Shown: positions 24,165 to 32,568 of the stretch, piece by piece | How the letters are laid out: the number at the start of each line of letters is the position of its first letter | Position numbering within the stretch: position 1 is the first letter of the stretch | Origin: Pseudomonadota bacterium | GTDB lineage: Bacteria > Pseudomonadota > Gammaproteobacteria > Steroidobacterales > MnTg04 | Assembly (NCBI GenBank): GCA_022560735.1 | Contig: JADFSO010000017.1 | Span: 1 to 57,276 of the forward strand | Direction of reading: 5' to 3' | Length of the DNA: 57,276 bases | Program-made: the position numbers and the translations under genes | The notes under the pieces: model-generated | Database searches by the model: none | Told to the model about the DNA's origin: nothing | Seen by the model: only the letters and a program-made list of their open reading frames with translations

Positions 24165-25309
24165 TGAAAAATAGTTCAGACAGAATATTGACGACCCACG
24201 TCGGCAGCCTGCCGCGGCCGCAGCGAGTAGCCGACCTGATTTTCGCGAAAGAGCGCGATGAGGACTACGACAGGACCGAGTTCGATCAAAGCATTGCGGA
24301 GGGAGTCACAGAGGCGGTAACCAGGCAGGTTGACGCCGGTATCGATGTCGTCAGCGATGGCGAAATGAGCAAGATCAGTTATGCGACCTACATCAAAGAA
24401 CGTATATCGGGATTTGAAGGCGACAGTCCGCGGAGCCCGCCGCAGGATTTACAGGACTTTCCCTCATTCCTCGAAAGACTGGCCAAAACAGGCGGCACGC
24501 CCGCTTACCAACGTCCGAAGTGCACCGGGGAGATACGAGCGACCAATTCGGAGCCGTTGGAGAAGGATCTCAAAAATTTCCACGCTGCCTTGCACAACGC
24601 AAACTTTACAGAAGGCTTTATGAATTCGGCGTCGCCCGGCGTCATTGCGCTGTTTCAACCGAATGAGTACTACCCCGGCCACGAGCAGTATCTCGAGGCT
24701 CTGGCGGAAGCGATGCGGGTCGAATACGAGGGCATCGTCGATGCGGGTTTCTTGTTGCAACTGGATTCTCCCGATCTCGGTCTCGGGCGGCATATGATGT
24801 TCGCCGACAAATCAGAAGAAGACTATCAGCGGCTGGCGGGCGTCCATGTCGAAGTGTTGAACCATGCGCTTAGAAACATTCCCGCCGATCGAGTTCGAAT
24901 GCATGTCTGCTGGGGTAACTACGAAGGACCGCATCATTACGATGCGCCCATGTCACTCGTGTTGCCGATAGTATTACAGGCCAATATCGGTGCGCTGCTG
25001 TTCGAGGCGTCGAACCCGCGGCACGCACACGAATGGACCACCTTTCGCGATACCGAATTGCCGGATGATCTGATCCTGATCCCGGGAGTTATCGATTCGA
25101 CGACGAATTTTGTAGAACATCCCGAACTCGTCGCCGAGCGAATATGCCGCTTTGCCGATATTGTCGGCCGTGAGCGGGTCATTGCGGGCAGCGATTGCGG
25201 CTTTGCGACCTTCGCGGGCTTCGGTGCGGTGGACGGCGAAATCGCCTACGCGAAACTTGCTACGATGGCTACAGGAGCCAGGATCGCCAGCGACCGGCTA
25301 TGGGGTTAG
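24164..25309 (+). CDS. MetE C-terminal-domain-like methyltransferase (cobalamin-independent methionine synthase II family)
   Basis: A 381-aa single-domain protein of the cobalamin-independent methionine synthase / epoxyalkane:CoM transferase superfamily. The N-terminal TTHVGSLPRP motif is present. Predicted zinc ligands are H247 and C249 (MHVCWGN) and C345 (GSDCGF). It lacks the N-terminal half of MetE, so it is not a standard methionine synthase. It could transfer a methyl group to a thiol or activate a thiol for another reaction. Coupled to the LacI gene (TGATG overlap) and followed after 4 bp by the aldolase gene, it probably acts in the same catabolic pathway. The substrate is unknown. 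Confidence 0.88.
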   Translation: MKNSSDRILTTHVGSLPRPQRVADLIFAKERDEDYDRTEFDQSIAEGVTEAVTRQVDAGIDVVSDGEMSKISYATYIKERISGFEGDSPRSPPQDLQDFPSFLERLAKTGGTPAYQRPKCTGEIRATNSEPLEKDLKNFHAALHNANFTEGFMNSASPGVIALFQPNEYYPGHEQYLEALAEAMRVEYEGIVDAGFLLQLDSPDLGLGRHMMFADKSEEDYQRLAGVHVEVLNHALRNIPADRVRMHVCWGNYEGPHHYDAPMSLVLPIVLQANIGALLFEASNPRHAHEWTTFRDTELPDDLILIPGVIDSTTNFVEHPELVAERICRFADIVGRERVIAGSDCGFATFAGFGAVDGEIAYAKLATMATGARIASDRLWG

Positions 25310-25313
25310 ACAG

Positions 25314-26078
25314 GTGACAGGGTCCGCACAAATTTCGTTTCGGCAACGATTGCTGAAGCATGATTTGTTAATCGGAACGTGGGTGAAAACGCCATCGCCC
25401 CTGGTTTGCGAGGTGCTGGGGAAAACCGGCCTCGACATCTTGTGCCTCGATGCCGAACATGCGCCGTTCGAGCGCCGCGAACTCGATGCCTGTATAGCAG
25501 CGACCCGCGCCAGCGGCCTGACCCCCCTTGTTCGAGTGCCATCGGCTGACCCGCCGCACATATTGAATGCCCTGGATTGTGGTGCGACCGGCATCGTCGT
25601 GCCGCACGTCAAGTCAAAGGAAGATGCGCAGGCGATCTGTCGTAGAAGCCTGTACGGACCGGGCGGGCGCGGCTATGCGGGTTCGACCCGCGCGGCAGGA
25701 TTTGGCGGAAAATCGATCGCCGATCAACTGCGTGAAAGCGCCGAACAGACGACGATTATTGCGCAGATCGAAGACCTTGGCGCGCTGGACGCAATTGACG
25801 ACATTGCCGGTGTCGAAAGGGTCGATTGTCTGTTTATCGGCCGTATCGACCTGACCGTAGCTCTGGGTAAAACGGATCCGTCGGATTCCGCCGTAATCGA
25901 GGCTGTCGAGAAGATTTGCACAGCGGGCAAGAAAGCGAAAAAGCCAGTCGGCATGTTTGTCGCCGATGTCGATGAGGTAGAGCACTGGATCGAAAAGGGC
26001 GCGTCGCTATTTCTGCTGTCGTCCGATCAGGCATTCCTGCGGGCCGGTGCGCGGGATCTCGTTGCTGCGCTTCGTTAA
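25314..26078 (+). CDS. HpcH/HpaI-family aldolase
   Basis: A 254-aa class II (metal-dependent) aldolase of the HpcH/HpaI family that cleaves 2-keto-3-deoxy sugar acids or 4-hydroxy-2-oxo acids to pyruvate and an aldehyde. Seen: LIGTWVKTPSPLVCEVL, ILCLDAEHAPFE (catalytic/metal region), VRVPSADPPHILNALDCGATGIVVPH, YGPGGRGYAGSTRA and FIGRIDLTVALG. The start is the GTG at 25314, 4 bp after the MetE-like stop; the frame is open upstream to 25152, but those codons overlap that gene and match nothing. The 3' end overlaps the convergent amidohydrolase by 4 bp. Consistent with a non-phosphorylative sugar-acid pathway. Confidence 0.9.
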   Translation: MTGSAQISFRQRLLKHDLLIGTWVKTPSPLVCEVLGKTGLDILCLDAEHAPFERRELDACIAATRASGLTPLVRVPSADPPHILNALDCGATGIVVPHVKSKEDAQAICRRSLYGPGGRGYAGSTRAAGFGGKSIADQLRESAEQTTIIAQIEDLGALDAIDDIAGVERVDCLFIGRIDLTVALGKTDPSDSAVIEAVEKICTAGKKAKKPVGMFVADVDEVEHWIEKGASLFLLSSDQAFLRAGARDLVAALR

Positions 26079-26977
26079 TCGGCCAGGCGGTAGAACCGCT
26101 CGGCATTGCCTGCCATCAGCGCATGTTTTTCAGACTTCGAAAAGCGGTCGATGATGTCCAGGTAACATGCATACAATTCCTGGTAGCTGACGTAGAGTTT
26201 CTCGATGGGAAAGTTGGAACCGAACATGCAGCGATGCACGCCGAAAATATCGATGGCGGTGAGTGCCGTCCGTTTTACCCGTTCGGCGTTCCAGTCTTGT
26301 TCGAACATGCAAAACCCGGAAAGTTTGCAGTAAACGTTTGGCAACTTCGCGAGTCGCGCGAGTTCCTTGCGCCAGAATGCCAGGCCTTCCCCGGACTGGT
26401 CGTGCGGTGAACCGCAATGGCACAATGCAACCTGGAGATCCGGAATCCCGGCGAGCACTTCGGTAACAGCGGGTAGCTGTGCCGGGATCAATTGCAGATC
26501 GAACGACAATTGCCGCGCCGGCAGGCGCGCAAGGTTTTCCAGCCAAACAGGGTTGTCGAGTAACAGGCCTGTCCCACTCGCGGAATCTTCTTCAGGTGAC
26601 CGTCCAACGATTTGCCTGATGCCGCGCAGATTTCCCGATTCGGTCTGCACATCGAGTATCTTGCCGGAATTTTCATCGGCCAAATCACAGAACGCGACAA
26701 TCGCATTCGGTATCCCGAGCGGCGTTCGGCGTGCTGCGGATTGCAGCCACCGCGTTTCCGCAACAGAATCAGCCGCAGCCGCGCCGACCTGGATGTGGAC
26801 CGAACTGGTAACCGGCAGGTCGCCGACATCGTCCAGAAAATCGCCCACCAGGTAGTCCTGTTGTATGGCTGTTGGATCACCGAAGAAACGCCTGACGCCG
26901 CGCTCCATCAACCATGGGTAGCGAATCTTGTTCAGATTCCAGAGGTGGTGGTGTGCATCGACAATATGATCGATCAT
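26075..26977 (-). CDS. Amidohydrolase_2 family hydrolase (L-fuconolactonase-like)
   Basis: A 300-aa TIM-barrel metal-dependent hydrolase of the amidohydrolase-2 / fuconolactonase-like group. The start at 26977 gives MIDHIVDAHHHLWNL with the metal-binding HxH near the N-terminus; the open frame runs back to 27076, but the extra 33 residues match nothing. Other landmarks are RYPWLMERGVRRFFGD, ALCHCGSPHDQ, VYCKLSGFC and CMFGSNFPIEKL (Asn in the position of the usual metal-binding Asp, which is seen in some lactonases). It likely opens a sugar lactone. The recurrent element lies about 40 bp upstream (27017-27027). Divergent from the bicupin gene. Confidence 0.88.
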   Translation of the reverse strand: MIDHIVDAHHHLWNLNKIRYPWLMERGVRRFFGDPTAIQQDYLVGDFLDDVGDLPVTSSVHIQVGAAAADSVAETRWLQSAARRTPLGIPNAIVAFCDLADENSGKILDVQTESGNLRGIRQIVGRSPEEDSASGTGLLLDNPVWLENLARLPARQLSFDLQLIPAQLPAVTEVLAGIPDLQVALCHCGSPHDQSGEGLAFWRKELARLAKLPNVYCKLSGFCMFEQDWNAERVKRTALTAIDIFGVHRCMFGSNFPIEKLYVSYQELYACYLDIIDRFSKSEKHALMAGNAERFYRLAD

Positions 26978-27016
26978 CGATCGGCGTTTTCCAGGAAGAG
27001 ATTCGACAATTCGGTA

Positions 27017-27027
27017 CTCCGAATGCA
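27017..27027 (-). promoter_or_regulatory. Recurrent element TGCATTCGGAG (site 6), upstream of amidohydrolase
   Basis: The minus strand reads TTTTGCATTCGGAGTAC, which matches site 2 (TTTTGCATTCGCAGTAC) in 16 of 17 bases. It lies 40 bp upstream of the amidohydrolase start at 26977, in the same orientation as the gene. The paired site 2 faces the other way toward the bicupin gene. Confidence 0.6.
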
Positions 27028-27143
27028 AAATGACAGGTGACGACGTATTTTGCAAACAAGCCTTTGTCTTTAGCAACTCAGGATGCTCAGATCTTCGATT
27101 CTACCCATAGATTTGAAAAATTCCACGATCCTTGAAATAATTT

Positions 27144-27154
27144 TGCATTCGCAG
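27144..27154 (+). promoter_or_regulatory. Recurrent element TGCATTCGCAG (site 2), upstream of bicupin gene
   Basis: An exact copy of the 11-mer, 43 bp upstream of the ATG at 27198 and in the same orientation as the gene. It forms an outward-facing pair with site 6, about 117 bp apart, in the divergent promoter region. Confidence 0.65.
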
Positions 27155-27197
27155 TACAGTTTGCGCCCTCGAAACTCGCTGTGCCGGCAATATCCAA

Positions 27198-28223
27198 ATG
27201 GGCGCGACCAGACTAACCCGGGAAGAAGTCACCAGCCGCTTCGTCAGATATGCGGACCTTCGTCCGTGCACGACTGCCTTTATCGATACGCGCACGCCCG
27301 GCAGCGAGCAAAAGGAAAACTTCACGATAATCGGTCCGGGGGTCTCGGAAAGCCCGGATCAGTTTGTGCACATCGATATTCCGCATGGCTTCAATATCGG
27401 CGCGGCCAGGCAGCCGGCGGGCTGCGTCAATTCACAGCACAGCCATGAGACTGCGGAAGTATTCGTCGTGCATGCCGGGCGCTGGAAATTTTCGCTCGGG
27501 CCGGATGCATTGGACGGAGAAATTGAGCTTGGTCCCGGCGACACGATATCGATCCCTATCCACGTTTTTCGCGGCTTTACCAACATCGGGGATGGTCCCG
27601 GGTTTCTGTTTGCGATACTCGGAGGAGATGACCCGGGGCACGTGACCTGGGCACCCTACGTATTTGAAGAAGCAAAAAAATACGGGCTGATCCTGCTAAA
27701 GGACGGCCGCCTCATCGATACGGCAAAGGGCGAAGCGGTGCCACCGGATGGGACGCCAATGCCTGCGACGACCAACGAACAGGTGAATAGCTTGCGGCGC
27801 ATGACGGCTGACGAGATCAAGGAGTGTATCGTCCGCGAGGCGGCGCTCGACGACGCTGCGGTGAAATTGTTTAATAACGGCGGGCTGAGCGAAAGCGCAA
27901 TAGTTGGAGCGAAAAATCCTGATGAAGACATGCCGGCCGGAAAAATGTCATGGCCGCACGGCTTTCATTTACGCCGCTGGAAGTTCGCGCCCGGTTATGC
28001 CACTCCCTGGCACGTACGCGACGAGGCCGAAGTGATCATGATGCATCATGGGTGCTTGAAGTACGTCTGGGAGGGCGGCGAGCTGGAGATGCAGGCCGGC
28101 GACGTTCTTAGCGCACCGATCGGGCATGCACGACAATATGTCAGTGGGAATGACGAGGCGGCGATCGCCTATGTCGTACGCGGCGGTCACTTTCCGAGTC
28201 CGTTTACGGAAGTCGCCAGATAG
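27198..28223 (+). CDS. Bicupin protein of unknown function
   Basis: A 341-aa protein with two cupin barrels. The first, at about residues 60-150, contains NSQHSHETAEVFVVHAGRW and GPGDTISIPIHVFRGF (His ligands). The second, at about 250-330, contains WKFAPGYATPWHVRDEAEV, MMHHGCLKYVWEG and QAGDVLSAPIGHARQY. Such bicupins include dioxygenases, isomerases and lyases acting on small acids or sugars. The start at 27198 lacks a strong ribosome binding site. It is followed 41 bp later by the histidinol-dehydrogenase homologue. The recurrent element 43 bp upstream places it with the surrounding catabolic genes. Confidence 0.85.
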   Translation: MGATRLTREEVTSRFVRYADLRPCTTAFIDTRTPGSEQKENFTIIGPGVSESPDQFVHIDIPHGFNIGAARQPAGCVNSQHSHETAEVFVVHAGRWKFSLGPDALDGEIELGPGDTISIPIHVFRGFTNIGDGPGFLFAILGGDDPGHVTWAPYVFEEAKKYGLILLKDGRLIDTAKGEAVPPDGTPMPATTNEQVNSLRRMTADEIKECIVREAALDDAAVKLFNNGGLSESAIVGAKNPDEDMPAGKMSWPHGFHLRRWKFAPGYATPWHVRDEAEVIMMHHGCLKYVWEGGELEMQAGDVLSAPIGHARQYVSGNDEAAIAYVVRGGHFPSPFTEVAR

Positions 28224-28264
28224 TCGGCTATGCTCCGATCCGATAACCCAACGAGGCCAGGATC

Positions 28265-29560
28265 ATGATCAGGGTATTGAAACGAGGCATCAGCGCAGAT
28301 GCGGCCGAAGAATTCGACACGGAAGTTCGCACTACGGTCGAGAGAATCCTCAGCGATATCAAGGCGCGTGGCGATGCGGCGGTGCGGGAACTTTCCGAGC
28401 GCTTCGATAACTATTCACCGGCGAGTTTTCGGCTGGGCGAGGAGGAGGTCGCAGCCTGTGTTGGCCGCGTTCCCGGGCAGACGCTTGCAGACATCAAGTT
28501 TGCCCAGGCACAGATCAGAAAATTTGCCGGGATACAGCGCGCTGCTTTGCTGGAGGTCGAAGTAGAGACCTTCCCCGGTGTCGTGCTTGGCCACAAGAAC
28601 ATTCCGGTGAACAGCGTCGGATGCTATGTGCCAGGGGGCCGATACCCGATGGTTGCATCTGCGCATATGAGCGTGGTGACGGCAAAGGTTGCCGGCGTGA
28701 AACGAATTATCGCCAGCGCGCCGCCGCACAATGGCAAGCCGCATGATGCCATCGTCGCCGCGATGCATCTGGGAGGCGCCGACGAGATCTATTGCCTTGG
28801 CGGTGTACAGGCGATTGGCGCGATGGCGCTCGGAACCGAATCGATCGCCCCGGTTGATTTGTTGATCGGACCCGGAAATGCGTACGTGGCGGAGGCAAAG
28901 CGGCAACTGTTTGGCCGGGTCGGCATTGATTTGCTTGCCGGTCCAACCGAGACGCTGATCATTGCCGATGACACTTGCGATGCCGAGATGGCGGCAACCG
29001 ACCTTCTCGGCCAGGCGGAACATGGGCCGAATTCACCGGCGATACTGCTGACGAATTCGGAAAAACTTGGCGAAGAAACGCAAATTGAAATCGAAAAGCA
29101 GTTGGAAACCCTGACTACAGCCGATGTCGCGGGCCAGGCCTGGCGTGACTATGGCCAGGTAATCGTCTGCGATACCAAAGAAGAAATGCTTTCCGAAGCG
29201 AACCGAATCGCATCCGAACACGTGCAGGTGATGACAGCAGACCTGGATTATTTTCTCGAGAACATGACCAACTATGGTGCGTTATTCCTTGGGCCCGAGA
29301 CCAATGTTGCCTATGGCGACAAAGTAATCGGCACGAATCATACCCTGCCGACCAGGCTTGCAGCTCGTTATACCGGCGGTCTCTGGGTCGGCAAATTCCT
29401 CAAGACCTGTACCTACCAGCGGGTGACACCAGAAGCGACGGTTACTATCGGTGAATACTGCTCGCGACTGTGTGAGCTTGAGGGTTTCGCGGGCCATAAG
29501 GCGCAGGCCGATCTGCGGGTGCGGCGTTATGGGAATGCCGGTAAATCGGATGTCGCGTAG
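28265..29560 (+). CDS. Histidinol dehydrogenase homologue (sugar-alcohol / sulfopropanediol-type dehydrogenase)
   Basis: A 431-aa zinc-dependent NAD dehydrogenase of the HisD superfamily that probably performs a two-step alcohol-to-acid oxidation. The fold and cofactor signatures are [31 protein letters not shown] and [14 protein letters not shown] [16 protein letters not shown]. Zinc and catalytic positions look intact: Gln and His in [12 protein letters not shown], Glu-His in ASEHVQVM, Asp in [14 protein letters not shown] and His in [13 protein letters not shown]. It sits in no histidine operon and belongs to the branch that includes sulfopropanediol 3-dehydrogenase (HpsN), so a biosynthetic HisD role is unlikely. 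The substrate is not determined. Confidence 0.9.
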   Translation: MIRVLKRGISADAAEEFDTEVRTTVERILSDIKARGDAAVRELSERFDNYSPASFRLGEEEVAACVGRVPGQTLADIKFAQAQIRKFAGIQRAALLEVEVETFPGVVLGHKNIPVNSVGCYVPGGRYPMVASAHMSVVTAKVAGVKRIIASAPPHNGKPHDAIVAAMHLGGADEIYCLGGVQAIGAMALGTESIAPVDLLIGPGNAYVAEAKRQLFGRVGIDLLAGPTETLIIADDTCDAEMAATDLLGQAEHGPNSPAILLTNSEKLGEETQIEIEKQLETLTTADVAGQAWRDYGQVIVCDTKEEMLSEANRIASEHVQVMTADLDYFLENMTNYGALFLGPETNVAYGDKVIGTNHTLPTRLAARYTGGLWVGKFLKTCTYQRVTPEATVTIGEYCSRLCELEGFAGHKAQADLRVRRYGNAGKSDVA

Positions 29561-29610
29561 AACGAGCGGCTGTCACAGCCATTCGCCAGCAGGCCAGACA
29601 GCCGCTAAAT

Positions 29611-29621
29611 TGCATTCGCAG
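29611..29621 (+). promoter_or_regulatory. Recurrent element TGCATTCGCAG (site 3)
   Basis: An exact 11-mer preceded by TAAAT and followed by TATG, in the leader of the TonB-dependent receptor gene and in the same orientation. It is about 280 bp upstream of the receptor start, farther than the other sites. Confidence 0.6.
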
Positions 29622-29815
29622 TATGTCATTGTTGACGATAAGTATTTGTAATATAAATACTTATTAATCTTTACACAGAAATCTGTGCAATAATGTTACA
29701 TTCGAAGTCAAAACATTCTAAACTAGCCATTAAGAACTGATGGCCATTTCCGTGGGTTATCCGTATTGGCTGCAAACGTTGAATAACAATATTGAAAATC
29801 AGCGGAGCATTTCTG

Positions 29816-29887
29816 ATGACCAATATTCTTTGCCAGACCATGCTGTGCTGCGTTGTTGCCGCGCTGGCTATGTTGCAAATACCTTGA
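29816..29887 (+). CDS. Possible 23-aa leader peptide upstream of TonB receptor
   Basis: A short ORF (MTNILCQTMLCC... ending LQIP) with a GGAG motif about 9 nt upstream of its ATG. It has a hydrophobic core and three cysteines and ends 13 nt before the receptor ATG. The GGAG lies in the loop, and the ATG in the 3' arm, of the inverted repeat at 29787-29828. It may be a translated leader that controls the receptor, or a chance ORF. No homologue is known to me. Confidence 0.3.
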   Translation: MTNILCQTMLCCVVAALAMLQIP

Positions 29888-29900
29888 ATGGAGAGAAGAC

Positions 29901-32297
29901 ATGAAACCAATTGAAAGCATTGGCGTTTTGACAACTGTGGCCTTCGCTGTGCATTTGGCACTCTTTCCAGGCACTGCTGCAGGACAAACCCCTCCTTCAG
30001 CAGACGAATTGGTGCTGGAAGAGGTAATAGTAACCGCTCAGCGACGTGAGCAGAATGTCCAGGACGTACCGCTTTCGGTAAGCGCTATATCCGCCTCCAG
30101 CCTTAAAGATGGCGGCGTGCTCGATATCAGTCGTCTTAAATTGCTGGTCCCGGGGATGAACTTTGGTCAGACCGGTGCTTACGCACACATAGCCATTCGG
30201 GGTGCGCGGACCGAGGCCATTCAGGTCAATACTCAGCCCATAGTTTCCAATTACATCGACGGCATCTACCGTTCAGGGACGGAACAGTTCCTCGGACCCA
30301 TGGTGGATCTGGATCGAGTGGAAGTGTTGCGCGGCCCGCAGGGGACTTTGTTCGGCAAGAACTCCTATGGGGGTGCTGTCGTTCTGTATACCAACAAACC
30401 AAGCCAGGAGTTCGATGCTTCTTTCAAGTTTACCGGTGGTGATTATAGTCGTGCCGATTTTGAAGGCATGGTCAACTTCCCGCTAAGCGACACTGTCAGT
30501 GCCCGTCTCGTTGGCGCGCATTTCGAGCACGATGGCTATGTTGAGAATACCGTCGTGGGTGGTGAGGATATCGATGACCAGGATGCTGATTACATCCGTG
30601 GTGCCCTGTTGTTTGAGTTTGAAAACTCCAGCTTGATACTGCGTGGGGAATACTATGACCAGGGCGGTAATGGTTCGGGTGATTTCGCCGGTTCGCTGGC
30701 AGGGTCCTTGATAAATGGCGATGTATTCGAGGTAGCGCAACCGTTTAATACCGGTAGTGGTTGTGGCTCATATTCCACGCCCCCTTCACAAGTGCCATGC
30801 ACACTGCCTGTTGCCGTGGCAAACAATCCGTACAAAATAGCCACGGATGCCCCGTATTTTCTTGACGCCAAGCAGGAAACCTACAGCATTGAATATAATG
30901 CAGACTATAATTGGGGCAGCATGAAAGTGCTGGCGGCGCACACCGAGAACGATAATTTTCGCGGCAGCGACGGTGATCAGGGAATTTCGAACACTTTTCT
31001 TTCCGGCGAAATTGTCAGAAGGGAAACCGATCAAGTTGAGATTCACTTCGTCGACGATGGTAGTGGCTCAACGCGCTGGTTGATAGGCGCTTTCTATCTT
31101 AAGGAAGATAACTCGGATAATTTCTTCTTTAACTCTGACTCGTCGGGAACTGGTTTCCCGTTTATCTGTATCACCAAACGCACCGTAGACAGCGAATCGA
31201 CCGCGATTTTTGGTGAACTAACCATTCCGCTATCAGACAGTACGCGCGTCACCGGCGGTATTCGCTTCTCTCGTGAAGAAAACGACTGGGGCGTCAACGG
31301 AAGGACCGGTCATGCCTATAGCGCACCTGCAGTTTTGAGCCCTATCCCGCGGGATTTCCGGGATATAGACCTTGAGAATGGCGAATTTGCGATTCTGGGG
31401 GCAGACCTGCTGATTAGCGACAACTTCACTCCGGTTACCTGGCGTCTCGCTGTAGACCACGATCTGTCACCAGACACGCTGCTTTATGCCTCTGTTGCTA
31501 CGGGATACTCTTCCGGGGGTTTCAATTCTCTGGCAAATCCAAAGACCAATCAATTCACCTTCCCCGAGAACGACACAATCGCTTATGAGGTCGGTTATAA
31601 AGCCACCTTGTTGAATGGCGCCATGACCCTGAACATAGCGGCGTTCTACAATGATTTCAAAGACTATGCCGCTGAACCGGCCACCGTTTTACCCTCCGGT
31701 TCGGTTATCGTATTTGGCGCCAGGGGCGGTGACGCCCAAGCCAAGGGTATAGACCTGGAGCTGGATTGGTTACCGGCTGAGAACTGGTCAGTCAATGCGC
31801 GTGTTTCAATACTGGATGCGGAGTTTAACAACTTCGTTACCGGTCTTGGCGGCACCTTGGCAACGGCTGGCGGCCTCGAACGAACCTTCCCGTCTTTGAT
31901 TCCCGCCGATATGGGGGCGCTGATATCCGAGATAGTACTCGATGGCAGACAAATTGCGTACTCACCGGATTTCACTGTGGGTATAACGGTTGCCTACAGC
32001 TTTGAGCTGGGTGGCAACGCCGGTACGCTATCGCCTTTGCTGCAGTGGTATTATTCTGACGATTACAGCGCCTCTGACCAGGGCTACTTGCATGGCCTGC
32101 AAGACGCCTACTCGCAAACTGACTTGCGTTTGACCTGGACCTCCGGGGATGGGCGCTACAACATCAGCGGCTTTGTACAGAATCTTGAAGATGAAGCCGT
32201 TGTCACGCGTGCCAATGTCTTTGGCGCGACCCTGGCCACTCAGCAATTCGCGCCGCCCAGGACCTGGGGTTTTAGCGTCGGCTACAACTATCGCTAA
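29901..32297 (+). CDS. TonB-dependent outer-membrane receptor
   Basis: A 798-aa TonB-dependent receptor. The start at 29901 (GAGAGAAG upstream) gives MKPIESIGVLTTVAFAVHLA, a signal peptide ending near Ala-Ala-Gly-Gln; the frame is open from 29853, but that adds only unrelated residues. The TonB-box and plug region VLEEVIVTAQRREQNVQDVP is followed by plug motifs (RVEVLRGPQGTLFGKNSYGG). The barrel ends with the aromatic terminus WGFSVGYNYR. This VTAQRREQNVQDVPLS subtype is common in marine proteobacteria for non-siderophore substrates. It is preceded by a structured leader with the recurrent element, so it may import the pathway's substrate. Confidence 0.93.
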   Translation: MKPIESIGVLTTVAFAVHLALFPGTAAGQTPPSADELVLEEVIVTAQRREQNVQDVPLSVSAISASSLKDGGVLDISRLKLLVPGMNFGQTGAYAHIAIRGARTEAIQVNTQPIVSNYIDGIYRSGTEQFLGPMVDLDRVEVLRGPQGTLFGKNSYGGAVVLYTNKPSQEFDASFKFTGGDYSRADFEGMVNFPLSDTVSARLVGAHFEHDGYVENTVVGGEDIDDQDADYIRGALLFEFENSSLILRGEYYDQGGNGSGDFAGSLAGSLINGDVFEVAQPFNTGSGCGSYSTPPSQVPCTLPVAVANNPYKIATDAPYFLDAKQETYSIEYNADYNWGSMKVLAAHTENDNFRGSDGDQGISNTFLSGEIVRRETDQVEIHFVDDGSGSTRWLIGAFYLKEDNSDNFFFNSDSSGTGFPFICITKRTVDSESTAIFGELTIPLSDSTRVTGGIRFSREENDWGVNGRTGHAYSAPAVLSPIPRDFRDIDLENGEFAILGADLLISDNFTPVTWRLAVDHDLSPDTLLYASVATGYSSGGFNSLANPKTNQFTFPENDTIAYEVGYKATLLNGAMTLNIAAFYNDFKDYAAEPATVLPSGSVIVFGARGGDAQAKGIDLELDWLPAENWSVNARVSILDAEFNNFVTGLGGTLATAGGLERTFPSLIPADMGALISEIVLDGRQIAYSPDFTVGITVAYSFELGGNAGTLSPLLQWYYSDDYSASDQGYLHGLQDAYSQTDLRLTWTSGDGRYNISGFVQNLEDEAVVTRANVFGATLATQQFAPPRTWGFSVGYNYR

Positions 32298-32298
32298 G

Positions 32299-32421
32299 CC
32301 GGTGCGTATGCGGTATTCCGATTATTGCCTGGTCAATGACGGCGACCTGGCGGAAAACCGGTTAAGGGCGGATGAGCTGGGTGTAAAGCAACAGCTCGGG
32401 ATAAAACCGCTCAATACCTAA
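32299..32421 (+). pseudogene. C-terminal remnant of a SnoaL-like (NTF2-fold) gene
   Basis: Directly after the receptor stop, an open stretch encodes PVRMRYSDYCLVNDGDLAEN and ends QQLGIKPLNT. It aligns with the C-terminal 40 residues of the intact SnoaL protein at 40502-40942 (PVRMRYSDFWLVKDGKLSEN...) at about 23 of 40 identical positions. It has no start codon or N-terminal half of its own. The stop region of the receptor gene shares AAGCCGGTGCG with the intact gene, marking a likely recombination junction. It is a truncated relic, not a functional gene. Confidence 0.75.
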
Positions 32422-32568
32422 GGAATGTAAAATTAAAACTTGCGCAGTGGCAGCCCGTCCTGCCTGGGCTGCTGCTGCAATCGTTTTAAAATCTGTTACG
32501 CTCAGGCTTGGGTTACCAACCCTTATGACTTTCAAACTATCGATTTACATCGAGTGGTGCCGTTGTTC

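Larger units (their letters stand above)
29561..29900 (+). promoter_or_regulatory. Promoter and structured leader of the TonB-dependent receptor gene
   Basis: A 340-bp AT-rich leader. It contains an exact recurrent element (site 3, 29611-29621) and a degenerate one (TACATTCGAAG, 29697-29707), both oriented toward the receptor gene. A TTGACG (29632-29637) followed by TA-rich sequence could be a promoter. A 16-bp imperfect inverted repeat (29787-29802 and 29813-29828, 12 of 16 paired) lies about 70 bp before the receptor ATG. Its loop holds GGAG and its right arm holds the ATG of a 23-codon ORF (29816-29887). Confidence 0.5.

Noticed and set aside
24893..24903. GTTCGAATGCA, similar to the recurrent element
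   Set aside because: It lies inside the MetE-like coding region and includes the codons for its zinc-ligand histidine region; taken as chance, and used to down-weight the weak 22882 site.
28265..29560. Assignment as histidine-biosynthetic HisD
   Set aside because: No other his genes nearby, catabolic neighbours, and closer resemblance to the sulfopropanediol-type branch; called only as a homologue.
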